Origin: Gimesia maris
Lineage (GTDB): Bacteria > Planctomycetota > Planctomycetia > Planctomycetales > Planctomycetaceae
DNA: 64,000 bases
Assembly (NCBI RefSeq): GCF_008298035.1
Contig: NZ_CP042910.1
Coordinates: forward strand, 1,446,001-1,510,000
Reading direction: 5' to 3'
Position numbers and translations under genes: made by a program. The notes beneath the pieces were generated by a model. It was given only the letters and a program-made list of their open reading frames with translations, searched no databases and was not told where the DNA came from. Positions 39,323 through 48,987 of the stretch are shown piece by piece. Positions within the stretch are counted from its first letter, which is position 1; each line of letters starts with the position of its first letter.

Positions 39323-40120
39323 ATGAGTTTGTTGAAAATTTCTGATTTACATGTATCTGTTTCTGGAACTCCGATTTTAAAAGGGGTTAACCTGGAAATT
39401 AAGCAGGGCGAAGTACATGCTCTGATGGGGCCCAATGGTTCAGGGAAAAGTACGCTGGCCTATGCGATGGCCGGTCACCCGAGCTATGAAATTACCAAAG
39501 GTAAAGTGGAAATCGATGGCACCGATATTTCAGAACTTGATCCCAATGAACGGGCCCGCCTCGGATTGTTTCTCGCATTCCAGTATCCAGTTGTGATTCC
39601 GGGTGTCAAAGTCGCGGACTTTCTGCGGCATGCGATGTCCAATGTTCGCAATCCGGATCGTAAGGAAGGCGAAAAACTGATTCCGATGCGTGAGTTCCGC
39701 AAAGAGCTCCGGGATCAGATGAGTGAACTGGGTATGGATCTGGAAATGGCACGTCGTTACCTGAATGATGGTTTTTCCGGCGGTGAAAAGAAGCGGATGG
39801 AAATTCTGCAACTGGCCATGCTTAAGCCCAAGTTTGCCGTATTGGATGAGACCGACAGTGGTCTGGACAGTGACGCCGTCAAGGTCGTCAGTGAAGGTCT
39901 GAACCGTCTGACCGGTCCTGAAATGGGAGTGCTGATCATCACTCACCATGAGCGGTTACTGGAATTCAATCAGCCGCAGTTTACACATGTAATGTTGGCT
40001 GGCCGTATTGTCGAAACGGGAGATGCCAGCCTGGCCGCGGAACTTCACGAACATGGCTACTCCAGCGTGCGGGAACGTCATCCAGATGCGGCAGCAGAAG
40101 AAGTTGTCGAAGCCGTCTGA
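39323..40120 (+). CDS. sufC: SUF ATPase SufC
   Basis: A 265-residue ABC-type ATPase: Walker A GPNGSGKST, the Q-loop FQYPV, signature FSGGEKKRME, Walker B FAVLDETDSGLD and the switch histidine in IITHHERLL. SufC has DETDSGLD in place of the usual DEPTSGLD, which is diagnostic. In the SufBC2D complex it hydrolyses ATP to open the scaffold for Fe-S cluster assembly; it is not a transporter. It lies between the sufR-like gene and sufB, with 114 bases before the sufB start, possibly containing further control. Confidence 0.97.
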   Translation: MSLLKISDLHVSVSGTPILKGVNLEIKQGEVHALMGPNGSGKSTLAYAMAGHPSYEITKGKVEIDGTDISELDPNERARLGLFLAFQYPVVIPGVKVADFLRHAMSNVRNPDRKEGEKLIPMREFRKELRDQMSELGMDLEMARRYLNDGFSGGEKKRMEILQLAMLKPKFAVLDETDSGLDSDAVKVVSEGLNRLTGPEMGVLIITHHERLLEFNQPQFTHVMLAGRIVETGDASLAAELHEHGYSSVRERHPDAAAEEVVEAV

Positions 40121-40234
40121 CCTGCAGGCTCTGCGAAAGAACGACAAAAAATATTCGTTACGAATTACGATCAATTGAAGCAGTTACGCCACTTCCTTTT
40201 GGAATGGTTTTAATACAGAGTGGGAGAATCTGAA

Positions 40235-41659
40235 ATGTCTACTAAGTTGGATACTAATTCCGAAAATGAAAACGTTGATATCGGAGAATATCAATACGGA
40301 TTTCATGACCCCACCGATAAGTACGTATTTACCGGTCAAAAAGGCTTGAATGCCGCAGTGGTGGCCCAGATCTCAGAGATGAAAAATGAGCCCGCCTGGA
40401 TGCGTGACTTTCGTTTGAAATCCTTTGAGATTTTTGAGCAGAAACCAACCCCGCAATGGGGCGGGAATCTGAATGAGATCAATTACCAGGATATCCATTA
40501 TTTCGTGCGCGCTTCTGAAGGGCAGGAACGAAGTTGGGAAGATGTTCCTGATGATATTCGTAAGACTTATGATCGTCTGGGGATCCCCGAAGCCGAGAAG
40601 AAATTTCTCTCTGGTGTAAAAGCACAGTATGAATCTGAAGTGGTTTACGGCAGCCTGCAGGAAGATCTGGCCAAACAGGGAGTTCTGTTTACCGATACGG
40701 ACTCGGCTCTGAAGGAACACCCCGAATTGTTCCGGGAGTATTTCGGTAAAATTATTCCTCCCGATGATAACAAATTTGCTGCTTTGAACTCGGCCGTCTG
40801 GTCTGGTGGCTCATTCGTGTATGTGCCTCCCGGTGTTCATATTGAATTTCCACTGCAGGCTTATTTCCGCATCAACTCGGAAAATATGGGCCAGTTTGAG
40901 CGGACCCTGGTCATCGTCGATGAAGGTGCTTCCTGCCATTATGTGGAAGGTTGTACGGCTCCGACTTACAGCTCAAACAGTCTGCACTCAGCCGTCGTTG
41001 AGATCATCGTCAAGAAGGGCGGCCGGTTCCGTTACACGACCATTCAGAACTGGTCAAACAACGTTTATAACCTGGTTACCAAGCGGGCGCATGCCTACGA
41101 AGATTCCCTGATGGAATGGGTTGACGGTAACCTGGGTTCCAAGCTGACCATGAAGTATCCCGCCATCTTTCTGATGGGCGAAGGTGCCCGTGGCGAAACC
41201 CTTTCGATCGCCTTCGCAGGTAAGGGGCAGCACCAGGATGCCGGCGCCAAGATGGTGCATTGTGCTCCGAATACTTCAAGCCGGATTATTTCCAAGAGTA
41301 TCTCCAAAGATGGCGGACGGTCCAGCTATCGCGGACTGGTGAAAGTGGATCCGGAAGCACATGGCTGTAAGTCCAATGTGGTCTGCGATGCCTTGTTGCT
41401 GGATCCGGAGAGTCGCAGTGATACCTACCCTTATATCGAAATTGAAGACAACGATGTGGCGATCGAACACGAAGCCAGCGTTTCCAAAATCGGTGAAGAG
41501 CAGTTGTTTTATCTGATGAGTCGCGGACTGACAGAAGCTGAAGCGTCTTCGATGATTGTCACAGGTTTCATTGAGCCTCTGGTAAAAGAACTGCCGATGG
41601 AATATGCCGTCGAAATGAATCGCCTGATTGAACTTCAGATGGAAGGCTCCATTGGTTAA
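40235..41659 (+). CDS. sufB: Fe-S cluster scaffold SufB
   Basis: The 474-residue protein matches SufB throughout: [19 protein letters not shown] at the N terminus, [34 protein letters not shown] and [20 protein letters not shown], then the C-terminal [28 protein letters not shown]. SufB is the main scaffold on which sulfur and iron are joined, with SufC and SufD. The ATG at 40235 has GGGAG 8 bases upstream and was chosen over a GTG at 40220. The gene is part of the sufCBD run. The 116 bases before sufD show no terminator. Confidence 0.97.
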   Translation: MSTKLDTNSENENVDIGEYQYGFHDPTDKYVFTGQKGLNAAVVAQISEMKNEPAWMRDFRLKSFEIFEQKPTPQWGGNLNEINYQDIHYFVRASEGQERSWEDVPDDIRKTYDRLGIPEAEKKFLSGVKAQYESEVVYGSLQEDLAKQGVLFTDTDSALKEHPELFREYFGKIIPPDDNKFAALNSAVWSGGSFVYVPPGVHIEFPLQAYFRINSENMGQFERTLVIVDEGASCHYVEGCTAPTYSSNSLHSAVVEIIVKKGGRFRYTTIQNWSNNVYNLVTKRAHAYEDSLMEWVDGNLGSKLTMKYPAIFLMGEGARGETLSIAFAGKGQHQDAGAKMVHCAPNTSSRIISKSISKDGGRSSYRGLVKVDPEAHGCKSNVVCDALLLDPESRSDTYPYIEIEDNDVAIEHEASVSKIGEEQLFYLMSRGLTEAEASSMIVTGFIEPLVKELPMEYAVEMNRLIELQMEGSIG

Positions 41660-41775
41660 TCCAGCGAGCGGAAACTGAGAAGCATTATCATTCAAATTTG
41701 AGTAAGCAGACTTCAGCTCATTGAACGGGTTTGAAGTTCTTCTAAATCGTTACTGAAAGCATAACAGACAATAGT

Positions 41776-43113
41776 ATGAGTACTTCATCCGTTAATACCT
41801 CTGCTGACATCCCGGCTGGATTTAGTGAAGCCGCTTTCGAGGCATTTCTGGCGACCCGAGACGAACCCGCCTGGGTGACAGAATCGCGACGTCAGGCCTT
41901 CAAGCGTTACTCGGAACTTCTGGAAACTCAACTGGATCCGGAAGAGTATCGTCGAGTGGATTTACGGGCACTCAGGCCTGATCGGTTTCAGTTGAGCTCC
42001 GGATTAGAGTCGGCGGAGACGCAGCAGGCATCCACGCTGTTGAAAGAGCAGGCTGAATTTGCCGGGCATGTTACGCATGTGGATGGCCAGCTGATCTCAA
42101 GTGAACTTTCGGATGAGCTGACTGCCAAAGGAGTTATCTTCGGCGATCTGGCATCAGTCGCACGCGAACACAGCGATCTGGTTCAGAAGTATTTCATGAC
42201 CAGGGCCGTTGACAGTAATACAGACCGGTTCTCAGCATGGCATGCTGCGTTCTGGACAGGAGGCACTTTTTTATACGTGCCTCGCAATGTTGTTGTGGAT
42301 GCCCCCCTGCATAGCCTGATTACGCTACAGGCTGAAAAGGCTGCCGACTTCAGTCACACTCTGGTGATTCTGGAAGAGGGTGCCTCGGCAACACTGCTGG
42401 AAGAAACGGCTTCGACGTCCGAAGACAATCTGGGCCTGCACTCCGGGGCTGTCGAGTTGATCCTGGCCAAAGAGGCCCGGCTGCGATATGTCCAGCTGCA
42501 GAACTGGAATCATAAAGTCTGGCACATTGCCCATCAGGCCGGTCGAGTTGAGAATAACGGGTTCCTGCAATGGACCGTTGGTGGGATCGGCGCCAAACTG
42601 GCTCATATCCATCAGGATGTGGTGCTGGATGGTCGGGGAGCAGAAGCAGAAGTCAATGGCGTGACTTTCTCTACCGATCAGCAGATTCACTCTTTTTACA
42701 CAAAACAGGCTCATAATGCTCCTGAAACCCGATCCGATCTCCTGTATAAACAGGTGCTTCGCGATCATTCACGGGCTATCTGGCGAGGAATGATCCGGGT
42801 TGAACCGGAAGGTCAGCAGACCAATGGCTACCAGCGTAATGATTCACTCATGCTCTCGCCAACCTGTCGTGGTGATGCCATTCCCGGCCTGGAAATTGAA
42901 GCCGACGATGTTCGCTGCACTCACGGAGCCACCGCAGGTCGCGTGGACGAAGAGCAGATCTTTTACTGTATGTCGCGGGGTATATCAGAATATGAAGCGA
43001 TGCATATGATTGTGGAAGGTTTCTTTCAGACCGTATTTGACCGGATCCCGGTCGAGGTGGTGCGTGAGACTCTAAATCAGGCCATTATCAAAAAATTAGG
43101 ATTTGGTCGGTAG
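41776..43113 (+). CDS. sufD: SUF scaffold partner SufD
   Basis: The 445-residue protein is a SufB paralogue: EPAWVTESRRQAFKRYSELLE at the N terminus, then AFWTGGTFLYVPRNVVVDAPLHS, VILEEGASATLLEE and the C-terminal DDVRCTHGATAGRVDEEQIFYCMSRGIS. SufD pairs with SufB in the SufBC2D complex and is needed for iron acquisition in E. coli. It is shorter in the middle than SufB and lacks SufB's cysteine-rich EGCTAP stretch. The Rieske gene follows 39 bases downstream. Confidence 0.95.
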   Translation: MSTSSVNTSADIPAGFSEAAFEAFLATRDEPAWVTESRRQAFKRYSELLETQLDPEEYRRVDLRALRPDRFQLSSGLESAETQQASTLLKEQAEFAGHVTHVDGQLISSELSDELTAKGVIFGDLASVAREHSDLVQKYFMTRAVDSNTDRFSAWHAAFWTGGTFLYVPRNVVVDAPLHSLITLQAEKAADFSHTLVILEEGASATLLEETASTSEDNLGLHSGAVELILAKEARLRYVQLQNWNHKVWHIAHQAGRVENNGFLQWTVGGIGAKLAHIHQDVVLDGRGAEAEVNGVTFSTDQQIHSFYTKQAHNAPETRSDLLYKQVLRDHSRAIWRGMIRVEPEGQQTNGYQRNDSLMLSPTCRGDAIPGLEIEADDVRCTHGATAGRVDEEQIFYCMSRGISEYEAMHMIVEGFFQTVFDRIPVEVVRETLNQAIIKKLGFGR

Positions 43114-43152
43114 TATTCTGCTGATCACAGACAATTATATAGTACACAGAAT

Positions 43153-43461
43153 ATGCCTGACTTCGAAGAGATTGCATCAATCAATGATTTTGGCGACGCA
43201 GATCGGCTGGATGTGTTTCTTGGCGATACACCTGCTCTCCTGATTCGTATTCAAGATCAGTTTCTGGCGATTGAAGATGTATGCACCCATGATGGACAAC
43301 CATTGACCAATGGATGCATCGAAGAAGGTGCGATTATCTGTCCCCGCCACGGAGCGCGTTTCGATCTTGTGACTGGAAAAGCGCTCTGTATGCCTGCCAC
43401 CAAGCCAATTCAGACGTTTGAAGTGGAAGTCAAAGGCCAGAAGATATTCGTTCGTCATTAA
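43153..43461 (+). CDS. Rieske-type [2Fe-2S] ferredoxin
   Basis: A 102-residue protein with the two Rieske motifs, CTHDGQPL and CPRHGARFDL, giving two Cys and two His ligands for a [2Fe-2S] centre. There is no membrane anchor or oxygenase domain, so it is a soluble electron carrier of the NirD/BphF type. Small Rieske genes of this kind sit in SUF operons of several bacteria and may supply electrons for cluster assembly, but that role is not settled. It is 39 bases downstream of sufD; a weak hairpin with a T run lies after it at 43505-43524. Confidence 0.93.
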   Translation: MPDFEEIASINDFGDADRLDVFLGDTPALLIRIQDQFLAIEDVCTHDGQPLTNGCIEEGAIICPRHGARFDLVTGKALCMPATKPIQTFEVEVKGQKIFVRH

Positions 43462-43504
43462 ATTGACGGCATTCATGATATGGACCGGGTTTAACCGAAT
43501 CGAG

Positions 43505-43524
43505 CGGCTCTAGGGGCCGTTTTC
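43505..43524 (+). terminator. Weak terminator between the Rieske and sufT-like genes
   Basis: CGGCTC at 43505-43510 pairs with GGGCCG at 43514-43519 (one G-T pair) around a tight 3-base loop and is followed by TTTT. The stem is short and the loop small, so it may only reduce read-through into the next gene. Confidence 0.35.
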
Positions 43525-43607
43525 TAATAATCATATTTTTAAGTACTATCATCGATATTATATTAAATGGATGTTTAGGTGCATCACAATATAAAGGGAT
43601 AAGGATT

Positions 43608-44000
43608 ATGTCAGACGAAATCAATAAGCAGACTGGAGAAGATCAGGACAAGACGGAAGAACAGTTGCCCGTATTTTCTGCCTTTCGAGGAGTCGGAGGC
43701 GACGAGTCTCTGGTTGATGCGCTGAAGCAGGTTATTGATCCGGAATTGAATATCAATATTGTGGATCTGGGACTGGTGTATGATGTCAAGCGATCTGAAG
43801 AGAATCAGGCCAAGGTCAATGTTTCGATGACATTAACCAGCCCTGCCTGTCCTGCCGGCCCTCAGATCATCACGCAGGCGAAGATGGCATTAGAGCGTTT
43901 GGATGACGTGGATGAAGCCAGCATTCAGCTGACCATGTCGCCCCCATGGTCACCCGAGTTAATGACTGATGACGCACGTGATGAACTGGGTATTTTTTAA
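43608..44000 (+). CDS. sufT: SufT-like DUF59 (MIP18-family) Fe-S maturation protein
   Basis: A 130-residue protein with the DUF59 core: LKQVIDPELNINIVDLGLVYDVK, VSMTLTSPACPAGPQI with the conserved cysteine, and LTMSPPWSPELMTDDARDELG. Relatives (SufT, PaaD, Cia2/MIP18) help mature Fe-S proteins, and SufT in Staphylococcus aureus is needed under high demand for clusters. Its place just after the suf genes supports that assignment. The first 25 residues are polar and not part of the domain. AAGGATT lies just before the ATG. A 6-bp hairpin, CAGGAT/ATCCTG at 44022-44038, separates it from the convergent gatB gene and may act as terminator. Confidence 0.9.
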   Translation: MSDEINKQTGEDQDKTEEQLPVFSAFRGVGGDESLVDALKQVIDPELNINIVDLGLVYDVKRSEENQAKVNVSMTLTSPACPAGPQIITQAKMALERLDDVDEASIQLTMSPPWSPELMTDDARDELGIF

Positions 44001-44091
44001 CCGGACCGGATCAAAATAGGCCAGGATAACGCATCCTGTCTTTGCTGAGCCTTCTTGTGTGAAATTGCAAGGCTATGATTCCGGGAGTTGC

Positions 44092-45576
44092 TTAACTCAT
44101 CTTTTCAATCAGGAGCTCCCGCACTACTTTCGGATCAGCGCCTTTGACTTCCCGCATGACCTGCCCAATTAACGCCCCAACGGCCGCCTGTTTACCGCTC
44201 TGGAAATCGGCGACCGCTTTTTCGTTCTTTGCCACGACTGCCTGAACCGCAGCTTCCAGTGCGCCGGTATCAGAAACCATGGCCAGTCCCTTGGCTTCAA
44301 TGATGGACTGAATTGATTCCACGCCGGGGACAGCATCTTCAGACTTCAATAGTTCCTGAAAAACGGTGCGGGCACTTTTCGTGGTAATTTCACTGCTTTC
44401 CACTTTCTCAAGTAAAGCAGCCAGCACGTCCGGTTTAATGGAAAAGGCGGTGATTTCCAGTCCACCCTCTTTCAGTTCTCTCAATACATCCTGGGTGACC
44501 CAGTTGGCCGCCTGTTTCCCGTTCTGGCAGCCTTTGGCAACTTGTTCAAAGTAGTCTGCAAATGCCAGGCCCTGGTCGATGATCACGGCTGCATCATAGG
44601 CAGACAGCTGGAATTCTTTTTCCAGACGATTTCGACGGAGCGCCGGTCGTTCGCAGAGTTCACCGCTTACTTTATCCCGCTCTGCGTCGGTGACAGTTAC
44701 CGGTGCCAGGTCGGGGTCCGGGAAGTAGCGATAGTCGGCCGCTTCTTCTTTGCCTCGTTGTTCCAGTGTAATTCCCCGGTCGGCATCCCAGCCACGCGTT
44801 TCTTTGGGAATATCATGCAGGCTCAGTTTCGTTTCCTGCCACGCTTCCCACTGGCGTTTGACTTCAAATTCAATTGCCTGTTCAACGCCGCGGAAGCTGT
44901 TGAGGTTTTTGATCTCTACAATCGGAGTGGGGATGGACTCTCCGTTTTCCTGGTGAATATGCAGGTTGACGTTCGCGTCACAACGCAGGCTGCCTTCCTG
45001 CATGTTGCAGTCGGAAACATCAATGTAAGTCAGTAGCAGTTTCAGCTCTTCCAGGTACTTACGGGCTTCCTGGGCGGAACGCAGGTCTGGCTCGGAAACT
45101 ATTTCGATCAGCGGGGTGCCGCAGCGGTTGAGGTCGACTTTACTGTCCTGTCCCCGTCCTGATTCATCGTGGCTGTTTTTGCCGGCGTCTTCTTCCAGGT
45201 GAGCCCGGATGATTCCTACTTTTTTGGTTTCACGGGTTTCCGGATCAATTTCAATTTCCAGCCATCCATTCTGACTCATGGGCAGGTCATACTGGCTGAT
45301 CTGATATGCTTTAGGGAGGTCCGGGTAGTAGTACTGCTTGCGGTCCCATTTGGTAAACGAGGGGATTTCGCAGTTGATTGCCAGGCCGGCTTTCATACCC
45401 AGGTGAAAGGCTTCCCGATTTAAAACCGGAAGTGCGCCAGGCAATCCCAGGCAGACTGGACAGGTCTGTGTATTGGGATGATCCGGGTTGAATTTCGTTG
45501 AACAGCCACAGAAAAGCTTGGTTCTGGTCTGTAACTGTACGTGGACTTCAAGACCGATAATGACCGTATAGTCCAT
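44092..45576 (-). CDS. gatB: Asp-tRNA(Asn)/Glu-tRNA(Gln) amidotransferase subunit B
   Basis: The 494-residue Gat[20 protein letters not shown], then [19 protein letters not shown] with the zinc-binding cysteines, [22 protein letters not shown], the kinase-like core with [19 protein letters not shown], and the C-terminal YqeY-type helical domain (about 330-494) that holds tRNA. GatB activates the side-chain carboxylate of misacylated tRNA with ATP before amidation. It is the last gene of the rpmB-gatC-gatA-gatB run, 76 bases after gatA. Confidence 0.97.
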   Translation of the reverse strand: MDYTVIIGLEVHVQLQTRTKLFCGCSTKFNPDHPNTQTCPVCLGLPGALPVLNREAFHLGMKAGLAINCEIPSFTKWDRKQYYYPDLPKAYQISQYDLPMSQNGWLEIEIDPETRETKKVGIIRAHLEEDAGKNSHDESGRGQDSKVDLNRCGTPLIEIVSEPDLRSAQEARKYLEELKLLLTYIDVSDCNMQEGSLRCDANVNLHIHQENGESIPTPIVEIKNLNSFRGVEQAIEFEVKRQWEAWQETKLSLHDIPKETRGWDADRGITLEQRGKEEAADYRYFPDPDLAPVTVTDAERDKVSGELCERPALRRNRLEKEFQLSAYDAAVIIDQGLAFADYFEQVAKGCQNGKQAANWVTQDVLRELKEGGLEITAFSIKPDVLAALLEKVESSEITTKSARTVFQELLKSEDAVPGVESIQSIIEAKGLAMVSDTGALEAAVQAVVAKNEKAVADFQSGKQAAVGALIGQVMREVKGADPKVVRELLIEKMS

Positions 45577-45652
45577 GCTGTCACGCTACCCTTTATTCAG
45601 TATCTAAAGTATCTGGTTTTAATCTTCTATGTCAGGATTGGCTTCGTGTCGG

Positions 45653-47110
45653 CTATTCAGGACGCTTCAAATGCCAGTCTGTTTCCCGTTCAAACATCCG
45701 GGCGGCACGCAGCAGTCGCGCTTCTTCCAGCGGCGGTGCGAGCAACTGCAGACCTATCGGGAGCTGATTCTGACTCATGCCCGCGGGAATCGATACGCCA
45801 GGGATACCTGACAGGTTCGCGCTGGTTGTAAAAATGTCAGCCAGGTACATCGCCAGTGGATCGTCCACCAGTTCGCCAATCTCAAACGCCGGAGTGGGGG
45901 TGACGGGCGAGGCGATAATATCCACTTTCTGAAACGCCTGTTCGAAGTCATTGCGAATCAGTCGCCTGACTTTGAGTGCTTTGAGGTAGTACGCATCATA
46001 GTAGCCGGAAGAGAGAGCATAGGTCCCCAGCATGATACGGCGTTTGACTTCATCGCCGAACGCTTCACCACGACTGGCAGCGTACATGTCGATCATGTTG
46101 TCAAACTGTTTCGCACGATGACCGTAATGTACGCCATCGTAGCGGGCCAGATTACTGGAGGCTTCAGACGGGGCAATGATGTAATAGGTGGCGACACAGT
46201 ATTTGGCATGCGGGAGTTCTACAGGAATCAGTTCCGCGCCCAGCGATTTGTAAACCTCGAGTGCCTGTTGCGTGGCTGCTTTCACATCTTCGTGCAGGCC
46301 CTCTTCGTGCAGATGTTCGATATAGCCGACTTTCAAGTTTTTCAGTGGCTGTTCCAGATTCTTTGTGTAAGAGGGAACGTCTGCGTCCAGGCTGGTGGTA
46401 TCACGCTGGTCTTTACCGGCGATGGTTTCCAGCAGCAGGGCGGCATCCGTCACGTCACGAGCGAAGGGGCCAATCTGATCGAGTGAGCTGGCGAAGGCGA
46501 CCAGTCCGTAGCGTGACACGCGTCCGTAGGTTGGTTTCAGTCCGACAACTCCACAAAAGCTTGCTGGCTGTCTGATGGATCCACCGGTATCGCTGCCCAG
46601 TGAGAGAGGAGCAAAACCGGCGGAGACGGCGGCAGCGGAGCCACCACTGGACCCCCCGGCGGCACACTTCGTGTTCCACGGGTTCGCAGTTGTTTTGAAA
46701 GCGGAATTCTCAGTTGATGAACCCATGGCGAATTCGTCGAGGTTGGTTTTGCCGATCAGGACCGCGTCTGCTGCTCTGAGCTGTTCGACGATATGGGCGT
46801 CATAAGGGGGAGTGAATGCTTCCAGCATTTTGCTGGCACAGGTGGTGGTAGCACCTTTGGCACAGATGTTATCTTTGAGGGCAACCGGAATGCCTGCCAG
46901 TTTTCCCAGGGGTTCGCCGGCTTTCCGTTTCCGGTCGACTGCGCGAGCCGCTTCCAGTGCCGTTTCTCCCTGTAACGAAAGAAAGGCATTGATGCTGTCG
47001 TCTCGACGGGCGATTTCCTGCAGGCAGGCTGCGGTAATCTCTTCGCTGCTGACTTCTCCGGCATTCATTTTCGCCAGCAGTTCACTGGCGGTGGCTGAAG
47101 TAATAGACAT
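45653..47110 (-). CDS. gatA: Asp-tRNA(Asn)/Glu-tRNA(Gln) amidotransferase subunit A
   Basis: The 485-residue amidase-signature enzyme releases ammonia from glutamine for GatB. The Ser-cisSer-Lys triad is visible: Lys in IPVALKDNI, the cis-Ser in GGSSGGSAAAV and the nucleophile Ser in SDTGGSIRQPASFCG. The rest matches GatA, including PTYGRVSRYGLVAFASSLDQIGP and the C-terminal GIPGVSIPAGMSQNQLPIGLQLLAP. The ATG at 47110 fits the family N terminus; the frame extends to a TTG at 47158 with no support. A 101-base gap separates it from gatC. Confidence 0.97.
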   Translation of the reverse strand: MSITSATASELLAKMNAGEVSSEEITAACLQEIARRDDSINAFLSLQGETALEAARAVDRKRKAGEPLGKLAGIPVALKDNICAKGATTTCASKMLEAFTPPYDAHIVEQLRAADAVLIGKTNLDEFAMGSSTENSAFKTTANPWNTKCAAGGSSGGSAAAVSAGFAPLSLGSDTGGSIRQPASFCGVVGLKPTYGRVSRYGLVAFASSLDQIGPFARDVTDAALLLETIAGKDQRDTTSLDADVPSYTKNLEQPLKNLKVGYIEHLHEEGLHEDVKAATQQALEVYKSLGAELIPVELPHAKYCVATYYIIAPSEASSNLARYDGVHYGHRAKQFDNMIDMYAASRGEAFGDEVKRRIMLGTYALSSGYYDAYYLKALKVRRLIRNDFEQAFQKVDIIASPVTPTPAFEIGELVDDPLAMYLADIFTTSANLSGIPGVSIPAGMSQNQLPIGLQLLAPPLEEARLLRAARMFERETDWHLKRPE

Positions 47111-47211
47111 GGACTGTCGAGTCTCCATATAAGTTTTAAAGGCCCGACTTGTCAGCAAGCCGGGCCTTGGATTATTGCTTTTATGTGCTCAAGGATAAAG
47201 ACGCCGGTCAA

Positions 47212-47502
47212 TTACAGAATCGCGGGAACAAGGAAATAATTCCCGTCTGTCTGGGGGGCATTGGACAGCGCCTGTTCTCGGGGGAGACTTTTCTGCAGTT
47301 GATCGTCCCGAAAGACATTCGAAATCTCAATTGCATGTGCCATAGGTTCAATATCAGCTGTATCCAGCTCGTCCAGCATGGCTATATATTTCAGCACGGA
47401 CCCCATCTGTTCTCCCAAGGCGGTCACTTCCGTTTCGGAAAGCTTCAGCCTGGAGAGTGAAGCGACTTTCAGAACTTCGTCCTGAGTAAGTTGAGTGCTC
47501 AT
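47212..47502 (-). CDS. gatC: Asp-tRNA(Asn)/Glu-tRNA(Gln) amidotransferase subunit C
   Basis: The 96-residue GatC wraps around GatA and GatB and stabilises the complex. It shows the family pattern: VLKVASLSRLKLSETEVTALGEQMGSVLKYIAMLDELDTADIEPMAHAIE, followed by NVFRDDQLQKSLPREQALSNAPQTDGNYFLVP. Length is normal. It is placed between rpmB (30 bases upstream) and gatA, in the order C-A-B common in bacteria. Confidence 0.96.
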   Translation of the reverse strand: MSTQLTQDEVLKVASLSRLKLSETEVTALGEQMGSVLKYIAMLDELDTADIEPMAHAIEISNVFRDDQLQKSLPREQALSNAPQTDGNYFLVPAIL

Positions 47503-47532
47503 GGTCGATCTACTCGAGAGCAGGAGTCTGTA

Positions 47533-47793
47533 TTAGCTGGCAGGTAGCGTAAACGGTTTTTTAGCAACGGCTTTGGTGATTTTACCGGAGCGAATGCACT
47601 GCGTGCAAACTCGCTGGGTGACCACACTGCCACCATCCTGAACCCGAATTTTCTGCAGGTTGGGACGGAAGACGCGCTTGGAAACGCCGGTTGTCTGACG
47701 TCCGTTACCGCCGAGGTATTTGTATTTACCGCGCTGACGAACTCGATTACCAACTACAGGAGTCTTGCCACAGGCATCACACTTCTGACCCAT
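47533..47793 (-). CDS. rpmB: 50S ribosomal protein L28
   Basis: An 86-residue bL28. The N terminus CDACGKTPVVGNRV and the later CTQCIRSGKI pair form a zinc ribbon (the C+ version), with KRVFRPNLQKIRV between them, as in the family. Its role is structural in the large subunit. Linkage to gatCAB is plausible as one translation operon, with a probable promoter at 47904-47931 about 110 bases upstream. Confidence 0.95.
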   Translation of the reverse strand: MGQKCDACGKTPVVGNRVRQRGKYKYLGGNGRQTTGVSKRVFRPNLQKIRVQDGGSVVTQRVCTQCIRSGKITKAVAKKPFTLPAS

Positions 47794-48264
47794 TTGTATA
47801 CTCTTTAACTATCTAGTGGGTTTTGAAAAGGTCAGCATTTGCTGATTTCAATTGACGTAAAGTGACCGCAGATTAACAGATTCGGCCAGCTGAGGAACCC
47901 AATAGTATATTTTCCCCGCCTGAGAATGCAACCGAAGCCACTGACTTATCGATTGCCCCAGCCGGAAAACTTGAAAAATGTGTTCTCAATCTGATTTCAG
48001 AGGATTGCAAATTGTACTATTGGGGACAGTTTTTTGAAAAAACGAACCCGCGCGAAATGATCGCTCGAAAAAGAGAATAATTTTAAGTCTTTATGAGGAA
48101 ATGTCTTGCGGGAAATGGCCTGGGGAAGATCTGACATTGGCACACAAATCGCAAATACCATTGATCAGACAGGGCAATCACCTGTGGACAGGCTGGATTG
48201 CAGTAAGGTAAACCAAAGATCAAATCTGAAATGAGATTTATTAACGATAAAAGGAGTGACAACG
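47794..48264. other. Divergent intergenic region between rpmB and csrA
   Basis: About 470 bases with the rpmB promoter on the left. The middle has a short GTTTTTT/AAAAAAC dyad at 48029-48043 of unclear meaning, and the right end carries the csrA ribosome binding site AAGGAG. No gene is credible. Confidence 0.4.
47904..47931 (-). promoter_or_regulatory. Probable sigma-70 promoter for rpmB-gatCAB
   Basis: On the minus strand, TTGCAT (47926-47931) and TATACT (47904-47909) are 16 bases apart, a good match to sigma-70 boxes. Transcription would start near 47897 and leave a leader of about 100 bases before rpmB. Confidence 0.5.
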
Positions 48265-48540
48265 ATGCTGGTTTTGACACGGAAGTTGGCTGAGGGAATC
48301 CGAATTGGTGATGACATTCTTGTAAAAGTGATTCGGACGGGGAAAGGTTCCATCAAAATCGGCATTGATGCACCGGATGAACTGCGAGTCGTCCGGGCTG
48401 AATTGTTCGAGGAAGAAGAAGACATGGAAAAACAACCGGTGATCAAAGGGCTGGGAAAGGATCAGGACGGCGAGGTTCTGTCTGAAGCCGGCATCCGAGC
48501 AACTTTATCGGTTGTCGAAGCAGCCCGACTGGTCTGCTAG
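48265..48540 (+). CDS. csrA: Carbon storage regulator CsrA
   Basis: The 91-residue protein begins MLVLTRKLAEGIRIGDDILVKV, the typical CsrA N terminus, and continues with KGSIKIGIDAPDELRVVRAEL, including the arginines that contact RNA. CsrA dimers bind GGA motifs in mRNA leaders and change translation. The acidic C-terminal tail (residues 50-91) is about 25-30 residues longer than in E. coli CsrA. The ATG at 48265 has AGGAG 8 bases upstream; a GTG nine bases earlier lies in frame but is not preferred. It appears monocistronic. Confidence 0.95.
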   Translation: MLVLTRKLAEGIRIGDDILVKVIRTGKGSIKIGIDAPDELRVVRAELFEEEEDMEKQPVIKGLGKDQDGEVLSEAGIRATLSVVEAARLVC

Positions 48541-48987
48541 AGAAAAGTGTGAGACAACTGCTGCTGACGGCAGAGTAGCCCAGGGGGGGATTTTTCAATC
48601 GACCTGATTGGAATTCGGGCGGGCTGTCAGTGCTGAGTACGCGTGTGCGGTGAGGAAGGAGTACGACGTTAACAGATTCTGCTGCGACAGCTCCGGCTTG
48701 TTTGGGTTGTTCCGTGAAGTGGCAAGCCGCGTGATGTAGTGACAGGTCTTTAAGAACAGAAAATGATCAAACTATGATGGTTTTCTGTGAAGTGATTAAT
48801 TACCGGGTGTTCCAATTTGATGGTCAGTGTGTATGTGGGGTAGGTTGACTGTCATTTCTTGAACACCCGGTAATTTTATGCGCAGCGACTGAGCGTTCTG
48901 AAAACAAGATTGACGCTGGAAGTCTTTGCGATCAATAATCATGGTCTGTTGCGGAAACTGATTCTTTAAATAGATCGCTGCGCATTC
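48541..48987. other. Intergenic region between csrA and the sarcosine oxidase-like gene
   Basis: About 447 bases holding a long perfect inverted repeat at 48798-48875 (separate entry). No csrB-like series of GGA-bearing hairpins is evident. A minus-strand frame of 85 codons at 48796-49053 spans the repeat and runs into the next gene and is not called. Confidence 0.4.
48798..48875. repeat. Long perfect inverted repeat with 48-base spacer
   Basis: AATTACCGGGTGTTC at 48798-48812 is the exact reverse complement of GAACACCCGGTAATT at 48861-48875. In RNA this would form a 15-bp stem with a 48-base loop. It is followed by two more T bases, a weak terminator tail. It may end csrA transcripts, encode a small RNA or mark the ends of a very short decayed element. 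I found no further copy by eye in this window. Confidence 0.6.
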
